NCBI GenBank assembly: GCA_019217005.1
Contig: JAHBNG010000066.1
Location: 13,697 to 77,696, forward strand
From: Chloroflexi bacterium TSY
GTDB lineage: Bacteria > Chloroflexota > Anaerolineae > Caldilineales > Caldilineaceae
Length of the DNA stretch: 64,000 nt
Direction of reading: 5' to 3'
Positions within the stretch are counted from its first letter, which is position 1; every line of letters starts with the position of its first letter. A program made the position numbers and the translations under genes. The notes beneath the pieces are model-generated. The model was not told the DNA's origin. It searched no databases and was given only the letters and a program-made list of their open reading frames with translations. Positions 28,624-37,338 of the stretch are shown piece after piece.

Positions 28624-29383
28624 CGGCTTTATCTCCGGTCCGTTTGCGGCGACGAGTAGACTTCTTGGTGGCTGATGGCTCATTGACTGTGTCGGCAACC
28701 GGCTCGGCCAGCCCAATCAGCTCTAGTTCCAAACCATCATATCCTCGCACCTCTACGATGGCGCGATACGGCTTGCCTGGCGTAAAGTGGTCGGCGGTCA
28801 ATGGAAGGCTTATGGTGACTGTCTGCGCTTTGCCTGGAGGCAAGACAAAGCGAGCTGGCTCTATGGTCAATGCAGAACGAAAGCTGACTGCCTCGTCTGA
28901 CCCAACGAAATCAGAGATCAGGAAGGAAATTTCGGCAGGCTCTTGCTGCTTGTTCTCCAGAGTGAACGTGCGCACGGCTGTTTGGCCAATCGGTGCCTGC
29001 ATGGGGACCTCAATGCGTCGAACCGCAGCGCCTACCGCGGTTTGTGGCTCTTCAACGTCGGTTCCCACCATTTCTTTATCGTCCGCATGGTTCGAGGGCT
29101 TATCCATGAACTGACTAAAAAACCGTTCGCTGTAGGTTCTATTAAGCTTGAAGAGTTCACCATAGTAGGTGAGGCTTAACGAAGCTGCATCGCGAACATA
29201 GTTGGCCGTCTCCTGGCTCGCAAAGCGGAAGAGATCACTACGACCTGACTCGGTGAAGAGATCTCCCCGACCGATGCGCTGGGCAAATTCGACGTAGTTT
29301 TGCGTCATGCGGACCTGGTCTTTGACAGCCTGAGAGAAAAGGTCTTGAAGTCGTTGGCCAAACTCATTTTCGTTGTTACTCAT
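28613..29383 (-). CDS. Phasin-like helical protein with Ig-like C-terminal domain
   Basis: A 256-residue protein of two parts. Residues 1-95 are amphipathic helices (RLQDLFSQAVKDQVRMTQNY, ETANYVRDAASLSLTYYGEL, RTYSERFFSQFMD), in the style of phasins that coat storage granules. Residues about 120-230 form a beta-sandwich like COG1470/NEW3 domains (VRTFTLENKQQEPAEISFLI, LPPGKAQTVTISLPL, YRAIVEVRGYDGLEL). It ends in a basic KKSTRRRKRT tail. There is no signal peptide, so it is probably cytoplasmic. Its start is 15 bp behind the Cys-rich gene. The phasin comparison is by eye. Confidence 0.6.
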   Translation of the reverse strand: MSNNENEFGQRLQDLFSQAVKDQVRMTQNYVEFAQRIGRGDLFTESGRSDLFRFASQETANYVRDAASLSLTYYGELFKLNRTYSERFFSQFMDKPSNHADDKEMVGTDVEEPQTAVGAAVRRIEVPMQAPIGQTAVRTFTLENKQQEPAEISFLISDFVGSDEAVSFRSALTIEPARFVLPPGKAQTVTISLPLTADHFTPGKPYRAIVEVRGYDGLELELIGLAEPVADTVNEPSATKKSTRRRKRTGDKADAD

Positions 29384-29398
29384 CCAAATTCCTCCAGG

Positions 29399-30118
29399 CT
29401 AACAGCATCCACAATGACAATCAATTACATGGTTGGCACAATCACGCGGCAGTACGGCCACAGCGATGCGAATGGAGCGAATATCACACCCTTTCACACG
29501 TAAATCGGCATAGTACACTTTACAACTATCCACATCTGGCAACTGTTGGTTCGCTGGTGCACCTGTGTCATCGATTGTACTGTCCGTTCCCGCTACGTCG
29601 ATAGCTAGCACGACCGCTCTTTCTTCGCAAGCCCCTAGGGTAAAGCTGTCTGGATCCAAGATCCGGCCGTTTATTTTGACAGGCTGATCTTTATGGGTTG
29701 TCCAGTCGCTTATACTCAGTTCGACATCACGTTCTCGGCGGCGGTTGTTTTCGATAACCAACGGTACCATCTGACGATCGCCGACACGTGCATGGATCAA
29801 CAAATCGGCGTCTGTAATGCAACACTGGCAGTGGCAGTCATCATACTTGCAAGGGTCAGAACAACAACAATCATCGGGACAACCGCACTGGCAAGTATAT
29901 CGCCGTGGCTGCATGGCTGGCTCCCAAACCGCTTCCGCGGCCCGATTCCAGGCGTCAAAGGCATCGTTCCACATGCGTCCCCATTCTTGAATGGGCGGTG
30001 CAGACATGATCTCTTCCCATGATCGAGCCAAATCGGTGGCGACACCGCACATCGCAGGACGATTCGAGTCCATATAACGTGAACGATAATTGCGTATTCT
30101 ACTAGTTCGTTTTTGCAT
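29399..30118 (-). CDS. Cys-rich protein with short helical segment and Ig-like domain
   Basis: A 239-residue protein with three parts: a basic N-terminus; a short amphipathic helix pair (ARSWEEIMSAPPIQEWGRMW, NDAFDAWNRAAEAVW) echoing the neighbour's helices; and a dense Cys cluster (CQCGCPDDCCCSDPCKYDDC, then CHCQCC). After that comes a beta domain (VPLVIENNRRRERDVELSIS, EERAVVLAIDVAG) and a second Cys group at the C-terminus (CHCGCC). The clusters could bind metal or form cross-links. No family name is known to me. The gene is 38 bp after the Ig-like gene and 15 bp before the helical one. Confidence 0.6.
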   Translation of the reverse strand: MQKRTSRIRNYRSRYMDSNRPAMCGVATDLARSWEEIMSAPPIQEWGRMWNDAFDAWNRAAEAVWEPAMQPRRYTCQCGCPDDCCCSDPCKYDDCHCQCCITDADLLIHARVGDRQMVPLVIENNRRRERDVELSISDWTTHKDQPVKINGRILDPDSFTLGACEERAVVLAIDVAGTDSTIDDTGAPANQQLPDVDSCKVYYADLRVKGCDIRSIRIAVAVLPRDCANHVIDCHCGCC

Positions 30119-30156
30119 GGGGGTCTCCTTTATCGCTTACGAGCGGTAGTCCCTAC

Positions 30157-30942
30157 TCACTCGCGGTTGACTGGCGTCACCACAAATTCAAGCGTTGCGT
30201 TATAAAAAGGCAGTCGGGCCAGGTAACGGCTGTTCGGCTCCAACTGCTTTGGCAGAGTCAGCTTAAACGGAATGGCACGAACCTCGCCAGGGCTTAAGTC
30301 AATGGGCACACTGGGATTCTGAACCTCAAGGAATCTGGCCTCTTTGACGATGACGCTCGATCCAACGTCGATCACTTCGGCAAATAGCGATCTCAAGCGC
30401 TCCTGTTGCACATCGACCGGTGCAACGGAACCCATGAGACTGCGCGGAAGCATTACTTCTTGCCCAAGCGCCACTCTGCCTGGCTGGCCGATAGTTAGGG
30501 GCACATTTCCCTGGTTTCTAAAGATTATCTGTTTGGTAACGGATTCGCCGGCATTGGCGTCAATGACCACTGAGAGCGGCTGCAGTTCCAACCGATATAC
30601 CTCGACAACGTGTACAACGACGGGGCGACTCGTTCCAGCCGTCTCCAATTCACCTTGGTATTCGCCCGGCGTGGTATAGGGGTCCATCTCTACGGATAGC
30701 CTAATACGCTGCATTCCGCCAGGTGGAATCGTGCCAGAGAGAGAAACGGCTACCATGGGCGATGGCTGGTCCTCATCCACAGGGCGAAGACTCAATTGCG
30801 CTTCCTTCAACACCAGACGCTCTTGGCCTGGATTGACCAGCATAATCTCGGTTCGTAACGATGTAGGGTCGCCTACCAGAATGATGGCTTCATTTGCCAG
30901 CCGGTCGAAAATACCGCTTTTGGCTTTATTTTGCCTAGCCAT
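30157..30942 (-). CDS. Protein with two Ig-like beta domains
   Basis: A 261-residue, probably cytoplasmic protein made of two beta-sandwich repeats of the COG1470/NEW3 style. The first (residues about 15-115) has TEIMLVNPGQERLVLKEAQL and IPPGGMQRIRLSVEMDPYTT plus GEYQGELE. The second (about 120-255) has KQIIFRNQGNVPLTIGQPGR and LSPGEVRAIPFKLTLPKQL plus NSRYLARLPFYNATLEFVV. The GEYQGEL/PGEV pattern is typical of protein-binding sandwich domains. The start ATG is nine bases after the previous gene. I infer a structural or scaffold role. Confidence 0.6.
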   Translation of the reverse strand: MARQNKAKSGIFDRLANEAIILVGDPTSLRTEIMLVNPGQERLVLKEAQLSLRPVDEDQPSPMVAVSLSGTIPPGGMQRIRLSVEMDPYTTPGEYQGELETAGTSRPVVVHVVEVYRLELQPLSVVIDANAGESVTKQIIFRNQGNVPLTIGQPGRVALGQEVMLPRSLMGSVAPVDVQQERLRSLFAEVIDVGSSVIVKEARFLEVQNPSVPIDLSPGEVRAIPFKLTLPKQLEPNSRYLARLPFYNATLEFVVTPVNRE

Positions 30943-30951
30943 ATGCCCCTC

Positions 30952-31512
30952 CTATTCGCTCAGGCGGATACGCAACCCGCCGGCGGACTGAGGTTGAAGC
31001 GGGGCTGGCGGCATTGAAGTAGGTTGGTGCGAACTAGGTAGATGCGAAATCGTGCCAGCCTTTGCTTCGCCGCCCCACACAACTTGGGGCCGCTTGTCGG
31101 TTTCGTCAACAATGTGACGCAATTCACCCGATACCGAAAAGCCCATTACTTCAACACCAAGGATTGTGATACCAAAGTGCTGCTGATAGGGCTGCCGGAT
31201 ACAGGTTGGTGGCAGCGGATCAAGCTTGATAGTAAGACATTGGTCAAAGACCAACGGTTTCACATCCAGTTCAGCCTTGCTTTCGGTTCTGATTGGTTCA
31301 GTAATAGCCAGTTCGGTCCTAATTGGTTCAGTGATGGCTAACTCAGTTTTGAGCGGTTGGGGAAGCACCACTTCGGTGCGGCTATCGGTTTTGAGGGGTT
31401 GCGGCGTATTGAGGGTGATGTTGCTGTTGATATTATCCAGCCCCTCCAGTGTAACGGTCGTCGGGTTGACATCGATGGTGATAGGATCGTAATGGATATC
31501 AAAATCGGCCAT
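30952..31512 (-). CDS. First gene of the cluster: beta-rich protein with TELAITEPIR repeats
   Basis: A 186-residue protein without a recognised domain. The N-terminal half contains near-identical short repeats (TELAITEPIR twice, preceded by the related VVLPQPLKTELAITEP), which look like stacked beta strands. The middle (DQCLTIKLDPLPPTCIRQPY, then HFGITILGVEVMGFSVSGEL) could be a beta domain. The C-terminus is Pro/Ser-rich and ends in GGLRIRLSE. It is first in the transcription unit, divergent from the propeller gene, and just upstream lies a purine-rich GGAGAAT ribosome-binding site. Confidence 0.55.
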   Translation of the reverse strand: MADFDIHYDPITIDVNPTTVTLEGLDNINSNITLNTPQPLKTDSRTEVVLPQPLKTELAITEPIRTELAITEPIRTESKAELDVKPLVFDQCLTIKLDPLPPTCIRQPYQQHFGITILGVEVMGFSVSGELRHIVDETDKRPQVVWGGEAKAGTISHLPSSHQPTSMPPAPLQPQSAGGLRIRLSE

Positions 31513-31623
31513 AACATTCTCCTTTTCAGATCAACAGCTCGCAGAGCGGTGGGTCACAAAGTAGCAACGCGAAACGTTGAAGATAAATACCATTGGCACC
31601 CTTATATCGATCCTAATCATTAT

Positions 31624-31642
31624 ATAGTATAATTGGTACTAT
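31624..31642. promoter_or_regulatory. Promoter/operator-like palindrome between divergent genes
   Basis: ATAGTA-N7-TACTAT centred in the 177-bp gap between the nine-gene cluster and the propeller gene. The centre contains TATAAT, so it may be a -10 box with an overlapping operator. It could control either direction. Confidence 0.4.
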
Positions 31643-31689
31643 TTCAATCTGAATTTTTATCTCCTGTTCAACCCATGCCTAGGTGAGCT

Positions 31690-33148
31690 ATGATTAGAGA
31701 CTATCGATACGCCTTTCATATCGCTTTGGACAGCAACGGCATCAATGGGCTGGAGGGTATGGCTGGTGTTTGCCTATTTCTCTATAACCCAGAGGATGAC
31801 TCTTATGCCTACAAAGTTCAGTACTACCCAGGCATGGCGGGTGGTCACGCTGTCAACGTGAATCCGGCTGGCACTTATGGTTTTTTGGGCAACGTCGGGC
31901 AACATCTACTGCTATATGACGCCAAGACATTGAACGAAGTGGATCGCATCTCAACCCTGCGCTTCGAGCTTAACGACACCTCCATCCGCGGCAGTACCCA
32001 TCTGATATGGCTCAATGATGATGAGTTCATTACCGCCATCGGCGACTACTTCTACAAATTCCATATTGATGATCTGCGCAAAGGCGAGAGGTTGGGCCCT
32101 CATAAAGTCAAGTTGCCCCATGCCATGAAGCGAACCCATTCTGGGCGATATCTGTGCTATGGCTCTATGGATCACCCGAACTATGGTCGCGCAGGCGAGG
32201 CCAGAGAGGTGGGCATATGGGATATGGAAACTGGTGAAACGACGCGCTTGGAACTGCCTACTACTTGCTGGCATTTGGTTTGTCACCCTCTTGAAGATTG
32301 GTTTTATGCTGTCTCCTTCCGAGTACTGCCTCAGGATGGTGAGGACTACTATGCGTGGGCAATTGGCTTTCTCAAAGAGTATGCCTTTGAAATCGATGCT
32401 GCCAACAAGCAAATCCAGCGCCACTGGACTTGCAGCCGTGAAGTTCCAGCCCACATCAATTCAGATGTTACCATTTCGGATCGAGAACTGATCTATTGTA
32501 ACGGTGCCAGCCATTCTATCATCTGCATTGATCTGGAGACCTTTGCTAACCATCGCATGATCGATGAAAAGCCGGACCTGCAAACCATGATAGAGCATCC
32601 CCGTGAAATCGCCACGCAGGTGTATGACTCATTTACCCGAGGCAATTTTTTCACTAATAGCCGTCATTTTTTCGGCGCATTGCGGGTTAGCCGCTTCAGC
32701 CTGCTCGATTCGATCTACGCCTGTCAACTTTCCAAAGACCAATCCCTCTTGTTTACCGCCAATCGCGGCCTGAATCACATCACGATTTACGATTATCCCA
32801 GCAATTGTCTGCGCTTGCGGGTAAAGATGCCAGATCTGCACGAATATGAACCATCTTTACACCCTATGTCCGACCCTAGACTCAGTAGATCCAAATTTCA
32901 GGTTTTGAGAGAGAATTCTGGCTAAACAGTTGACATAAATACAAATTTGCCGGTCGATATCTAGTTTTTGCGTTAGATTTGGGCGATTTTCAGATATGAA
33001 ATAGGTTGTTTTCTGTAACCGAAATCTGAATAAATGACTCCAAAATCCCTGCAATCTCGACTGAAAATAGCCAAAAACGCCAAATTTGGATCTACTGAGA
33101 CTAGGATTCCATCACGGATTTTTGATTTCCCGCTATAATACAGAATAA
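31690..33148 (+). CDS. Beta-propeller protein with C-terminus replaced by MITE-2
   Basis: The current product is 411 residues and propeller-like, with repeated strands (YGFLGNVGQHLLLYDAKTLN, HLIWLNDDEFITAIGDYFYK, GYLCYGS-like turns, SLLFTANRGLNHITIYDYPS). MITE-2 inserted at 32883 replaces the natural tail: the current frame ends LSRSKFQVLRENSG at 32925. Removing the MITE and one AGACT repeat gives the native end RLGFHHGFLISRYNTE with a stop at 33146-33148. The feature spans to that native stop. No signal peptide is present. The gene diverges from the nine-gene cluster and may sense or scaffold something for it; this is inferred from position only. Confidence 0.75.
32883..33097. mobile_element. 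MITE-2 copy 1 (215 bp), TSD AGACT
   Basis: Terminal repeats CAGTAGATCCAAATTT and AAATTTGGATCTACTG, flanked by AGACT at 32878-32882 and 33098-33102. It has no coding capacity. Other copies: 35286-35663 (itself interrupted) and 61225-61436. Confidence 0.93.
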
Positions 33149-33253
33149 ATCTTGTGATATACAACCTATGCAGCAATCAGCGATTTCTTGAGGAAAAATC
33201 GGTACAAGGCGGTCATCCAACGCAATGTTGGCGGCGACGCCCCAGCTACCCCG

Positions 33254-33281
33254 CCAAGACCCTAGACGACCCGCCTCGAAT
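33254..33281. repeat. Inter-cassette motif, copy 1
   Basis: CCAAGACCCTAGACGACC followed by CGCCTCGA. It matches the motif at 34569-34594 with few mismatches and 41702-41719 more loosely. It lies in the 33149-33525 gap that separates the propeller gene from the PIN toxin gene; a 6-bp stem (CAGCCT/AGGCTG) near 33431-33456 is the only other feature there. Confidence 0.5.
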
Positions 33282-33525
33282 GACCGAGCCGTTTCAAATC
33301 ATGCAACCACATTGTGCCCGATAACATATACGGAAACAAGCAGCGATTTTCCACTTACGTACTCGTAATACAATCGCATTTGATGCCATGTGCGATCACG
33401 TAATGCTTTAAGCAAGCACTAGAAAAACCTCAGCCTCGATCATATGACCAAGGCTGCTTTCTTACTTCGATGCGATGATATGCAGTTATGGAAGACTTAG
33501 ATGGTAGCCTGTTTCGCCAGTAATT

Positions 33526-33981
33526 CTATATCAGATACTTTGCCACAAACTCTTCTGGCGACAAACACTCAAAGGCATCCGTCTCAGCCGCCGCTGCGCG
33601 TACAAATGAACGATTTGTCGAAACGAAGCATTCAGCCTCACCAATAACTGCTGTCAAATAGATGCCTGCATCTTCATTTGGAATCGGTCCCTCCTCCATC
33701 AAACGCCGTATCTCGTTCATATTCAGCATTACAAAATGAATGTTCATTCCATGCCAAACCTGATTGAGAATTTCACCTGCCCAATCTTTGTTCGCCACCC
33801 GTCTAGCAACCCGTCGAATTTGATCCAACAAATCCTCGGAGAAGATTATCTCAACCGTAGAAACACGTTGACGTCCATATCCACCCCAAGCAAGAATCTT
33901 GCCTGAATCACTTGTTGGTGCTGCCGCGCCAATAATAAACACATTCGTGTCAAGCAAGACACGATTAGGCGGCTTGACCAT
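33526..33981 (-). CDS. PIN-domain toxin
   Basis: A 151-residue PIN-domain protein, probably a Mg-dependent RNase. The first catalytic Asp is in RVLLDTNVFI at the N-terminus. A middle acidic cluster lies in VEIIFSEDLLDQI, and EDAGIYLTAVIGEAECFVSTN carries the later Asp and the TN strand end typical of PIN folds. It overlaps the upstream antitoxin gene by 17 bp on the same strand, the standard toxin-antitoxin arrangement. Confidence 0.85.
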   Translation of the reverse strand: MVKPPNRVLLDTNVFIIGAAAPTSDSGKILAWGGYGRQRVSTVEIIFSEDLLDQIRRVARRVANKDWAGEILNQVWHGMNIHFVMLNMNEIRRLMEEGPIPNEDAGIYLTAVIGEAECFVSTNRSFVRAAAAETDAFECLSPEEFVAKYLI

Positions 33982-34300
33982 CTGTCATCTTCTCAAAAGC
34001 AGCCGTGCGCTCCGCGGCAATCTCGCGCTTTACATCCCGAACCAAATTCGTAATATCGTCTTCCGTATGATACCCCGCATCCTGAAGTGCCTTGGCAAAC
34101 TGCTGGCTCAACTCTTCAATCGACATTGACGGCAACATTGATGTCGTCCGCCAATCCAGTAGCGCACGGAACGCGTCCATCCCGATGATGACAGCTTGTG
34201 GCTCACCATCATCCGTCACAAACACACATTCTCGGCTCTTGCTAACCCTCTTGAGCCAATAAGCCGTATCATTGTGAACTTCTTGCTCACTTACCTGCAT
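33965..34300 (-). CDS. Phd/YefM-type antitoxin
   Basis: A 111-residue antitoxin. The N-terminal fold is typical: VSEQEVHNDTAYWLKRVSKS, then CVFVTDDGEPQAVIIGMDAF. The C-terminal helical part would wrap the PIN toxin encoded downstream. Antitoxins of this kind bind their own promoter; the ATG is preceded by GGAGG and by a TTGAAT/TACAAT-like promoter in the 353-bp region upstream. The two genes overlap by 17 bp. Confidence 0.85.
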   Translation of the reverse strand: MQVSEQEVHNDTAYWLKRVSKSRECVFVTDDGEPQAVIIGMDAFRALLDWRTTSMLPSMSIEELSQQFAKALQDAGYHTEDDITNLVRDVKREIAAERTAAFEKMTDGQAA

Positions 34301-34568
34301 AATTCACCTCCGCCAATACAAGTCCCAAGAATAAATACTTATTACATTGTACCTCACTGACATTGGATTCAAGAAGCCATACCTCTCTTCGATGATTACC
34401 TGTTTGCGTGTATAAAGCAAGCAACCAACGCCTGCATCAGCGGCTCTCGGATTGCGACGCGACGAACTTCTAAAACGATGTAAGTTGGCACGGGCAACCA
34501 ATGTTGATCACGCCCTCACCCTGGGGTCCGACTGGACGTGATGTTCGCTGTGCAAACTTGCAGCACGA

Positions 34569-34614
34569 CCAAGAAACTAAACGACCTGCCTCGACTTTGC
34601 AGGAACTAACACGC
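34569..34614. repeat. Inter-cassette motif, copy 2
   Basis: CCAAGAAACTAAACGACC, then TGCCTCGA, then TGCAGGAACTAACACG. The first and last parts recur at 41702-41738, and the first two at 33254-33281. The region 34301-34653 holds this motif, the antitoxin promoter and no gene. It could be a recombination site between gene cassettes. Confidence 0.5.
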
Positions 34615-34653
34615 CACCCCGTGACATTGCATTCGGCAATTTACGATTACCGC

Positions 34654-35040
34654 TCAATTTGTCACTAAAGTTTGTAAGATTGTTGGCGAGAAAACTTCAT
34701 GTAGTCTACTGGTTGGCGGGGTCTTTGTGGGTATCTCAACTAACTGCAAGAATCCACTTAGCGGCGCTCGCTGTAGCAAGTTCAGTATTGTTGTTTGCAA
34801 TGTTAAAGGTATTTCCGCCAGTCCGTCAAGCAACAGTGGTGTTTGCTCACTTGCTTTCATCATAGCTTGATAGCTTGATAATATTAACGCCAGTGGTTGT
34901 TCCGTTTCGGGATTAAAGTAGAGAACAATATTGTCCGTGAGTTCAACACCTGTATGCATTTGTTCATTCGCTTCAGTAAATTTTACTGAGAGAATATCAC
35001 CTTCGGCATCGTAATTGATTGCTTTCATGTCAATCACCAT
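34654..35040 (-). CDS. DUF2283 family protein
   Basis: A 128-residue protein whose first 50 residues are a DUF2283 domain (MKAINYDAEGDILSVKFTEA, then VELTDNIVLYFNPETEQPLA). The C-terminal half is helical and specific to this protein. I chose the ATG at 35038-35040 because it overlaps the stop of the preceding nuclease-like gene (ATGGTGA); the ATG at 35026-35028 is the alternative. DUF2283 proteins often sit next to small toxin-like proteins such as DUF4258, so it may be the antitoxin partner. Confidence 0.75.
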   Translation of the reverse strand: MVIDMKAINYDAEGDILSVKFTEANEQMHTGVELTDNIVLYFNPETEQPLALILSSYQAMMKASEQTPLLLDGLAEIPLTLQTTILNLLQRAPLSGFLQLVEIPTKTPPTSRLHEVFSPTILQTLVTN

Positions 35041-35285
35041 TTTTGAATCAGATAAGCTGTCAGCACAAAATTGTTGGGTTCCGGTGGATCGCCGTGCCAA
35101 CTAGCTTTTACTACGACTACTACATGTGTATAGGGTTCCGGTAAGTCAAAGAACTCGCGTGAGTAATGAAACTTGTCGCTAATACCTTATTTTTGCGCAA
35201 CGGGAAGGGAATTCTATTCGTTGACACAATAAGAGCCTGATTCTATTCGATCAAATTCGTCAAAATGCCGAAAAAAGGATAGCCT

Positions 35286-35663
35286 CAGTAGATCCAAATT
35301 TCAGGTTTTGAGAGAGAATTCTGGCTAAACAGTTGACATAAATACAAATTTGCCGGTCGATATCTAGTTTTTGCGTTAGATTTGGGCGATTTTCAGATAT
35401 GAAATAGGTTGTTTTCTGTAACCGAAATGGGGTGGTTCATTTTAGGCGGACAATTAGGTTTACATTTTTGCAAAGAGAAAAGATGTTTATATTTTCTAAT
35501 TTGAGCCATGCTCAGGCAGAAAATGACCTCATATAGATTTTTGTCTATGTATCAAAAGTGTAAACCTAATTCTGAACCACCCCACCGAAATCTGAATAAA
35601 TGACTCCAAAATCCCTGCAATCTCGACTGAAAATAGCCAAAAACGCCAAATTTGGATCTACTG
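35286..35663. mobile_element. MITE-2 copy 2, interrupted by MITE-1; TSD AGCCT
   Basis: Flanked by AGCCT at 35281-35285 and 35664-35668. Without the inner 155-bp element and its 8-bp duplication it is 215 bp and almost identical to copy 1. Confidence 0.93.
35429..35583. mobile_element. MITE-1 copy D (155 bp), TSD ACCGAAAT
   Basis: Inserted into MITE-2 copy 2 with ACCGAAAT at 35421-35428 and 35584-35591. It is the exact reverse complement of copy B. Confidence 0.95.
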
Positions 35664-35709
35664 AGCCTCAAAGAAATTCATTAGAGATACCCGATCCAAG
35701 GAGGCATTC

Positions 35710-36977
35710 ATGGCAATAGAATTCGGACTAACGAACGAGATCAGCAATACTCAGTATGCACCATTAGCTGCGTTGCTGGCACACTACCATCAAGAGAAAG
35801 TGCTAACTGCGTTGAAGAAGATCGAAATATCGGTCAAAACGTATGAATATACACCAGCAAGTAAGTTGGAACAGGTGCTGGTTAGCATATTATGTGGTTG
35901 CGCAACGCTGACTGAGTTCAATACAAAGGTCAGACCAGAAAGACTCCTTGCGAAAATTTATGGGATGGAGCAGCTTAGTGAGCAATCAAATATGTCTCGT
36001 ACATTAGACGCCCTAACTCTAATGAATATCGGTAGAGTGCGGTCAGCGAAATCTGCAAGCCTCTAAGCCAAATACACAACCACGATTGGCGAGGGTTCTT
36101 GTGGTTAGACTTTGACCTATCCGGATTACCATGCGGCAAAAAGGCACAGAAAAGTCAAAAAGGCTATTTTAGCGGCAAAAAAACGCAACGGGACGCCAAT
36201 TGGTCCGTGTAAGTTCGGTTAAATACCATGAAACGGTTTGGTCAGACCTCTATCCAGGGAGTCAGCATACAGCTCCATCGTTTCAGCCAGCCGTGCTTGC
36301 CACGGAAAGTTCATTAGAGTTAGACGAGAAAAAACGCGAGCGAGTCGTCTGGCGCACCGATGGCGGTGCAGGTAGTGAAGAAAATATTCGGTGGCTGCTC
36401 AACCGCAACTATCAATTTATGATGAAGGGCAACTCCAACCGTCGTGCCCATCTGTGGGCGCAACAGGTGACTCGATGGGATCCTTGCGGTGACGTCTTTC
36501 TGGCTGAAATTCCATCCCCTATCAAGTTTAATCGCCCTGTACGCATTTTTCTCAAAAAAAGAGTGAAAAACGAGCAAATTTGTGTCAGTTACTACATTTC
36601 GACCATCAAATTGCCATCCAAGCGTCACTTCATTTCATATTATGACAATCGAGGTGCGGCTGAAATCGAACAATTCCGTAATGATAAAATGGGGTTACAC
36701 TTAGCTTCTCGTCGCAAGACCCTATTTCTAGCTCAAAAAATCTCTTATCCTTTTGGCTGATTTGGCGCATAATTTGATAGGCCATTTCCATCAGCAAGCT
36801 CTCGTGGATACTAGATTTGAACCTTTCCGGCAGAAACGAATTGTTCGAGATCTATTACAAATACCTGGTTTTCTCTCTTTTCAGAACGGCTCACTTTCAC
36901 GGATTGACCTGCTAAGTTCACATCCTTATTCTCGTGACCTTCTGATTTGCTTGAAATCCTATCTAGAGGCCGATTAG
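35710..36977 (+). pseudogene. IS1380-like transposase, degraded
   Basis: Three pieces remain. The first (35710-36066) reads FGLTNEISNTQYAPLAALLA to EQSNMSRTLDALT and then leaves the family pattern. The second (36200-36760) has VVWRTDGGAGSEENIRWLLN and YYDNRGAAEIEQFRNDKMGL, the latter holding the Tyr...Glu signature of IS4/IS1380-type DDE enzymes. The third (36753-36977) continues ADLAHNLIGHFHQQALVDTR to the end. Part of the centre is missing. GGAGG precedes the ATG. Confidence 0.7.
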
Positions 36978-37338
36978 AAACCCCCTCTAGTTGCATGAAC
37001 GAATAGAATCACGCTCTCGTTGCGCAAAAATAAGGTAATATACTTATCTTGCTTGCGACTTCCTTGCTTGATTGTCTCCAATATCGCCTCAAGCAGGTTA
37101 TCATCCATACCCGGATGACCAAGCGCGTGTTCCCATCGTTCCCACGTCATGTAGATAGTGCGGCCCCGTCGATCTTCAACGAAGATGGGCCAAGAATAAT
37201 CGGTTGGCAACATTGTTTGAAACTCATATCAATCAGTGCAAATGTCTAAGCGTTGAAGCATTATACAATCAAACGAATTGAACTTCGGAAGGCTTTGATC
37301 GTATTGCGTGCAATTGTGGGATTTCCCCTCCATTTTAA

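Larger units (their letters stand above)
35185..37035 (+). mobile_element. IS1380-like insertion sequence, TSD TAATA
   Basis: The ends begin CCTTATTTTTGCGCAACG, repeated in inverse at the right (similarity continues for about 40 bp), with TAATA at 35180-35184 and 37036-37040. CC-starting ends and a 4-5 bp duplication fit IS1380. The element carries a degraded transposase and, between its left end and the gene, a MITE-2 that itself contains a MITE-1. Confidence 0.8.
35034..37213 (-). pseudogene. Small nuclease-like (toxin-like) gene split by a nested insertion
   Basis: The N-terminal 57 codons lie at 37213-37041 (MLPTDYSWPIFVEDRRGRTI, MTWERWEHALGHPGMDDNLL) and the C-terminal 50 at 35183-35034 (DKFHYSREFFDLPEPYTHVV, NNFVLTAYLIQKW). 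Between them is a 1851-bp IS with the 5-bp duplication TAATA. Excision restores 324 bp, exactly 108 codons, reading RKQDKYISDKFHYSRE across the joint. The pattern resembles DUF4258/barnase-EndoU-colicin-RelE-like nucleases; this is family resemblance by eye. Its stop overlaps the DUF2283 start, as in a toxin-antitoxin pair. Confidence 0.8.
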
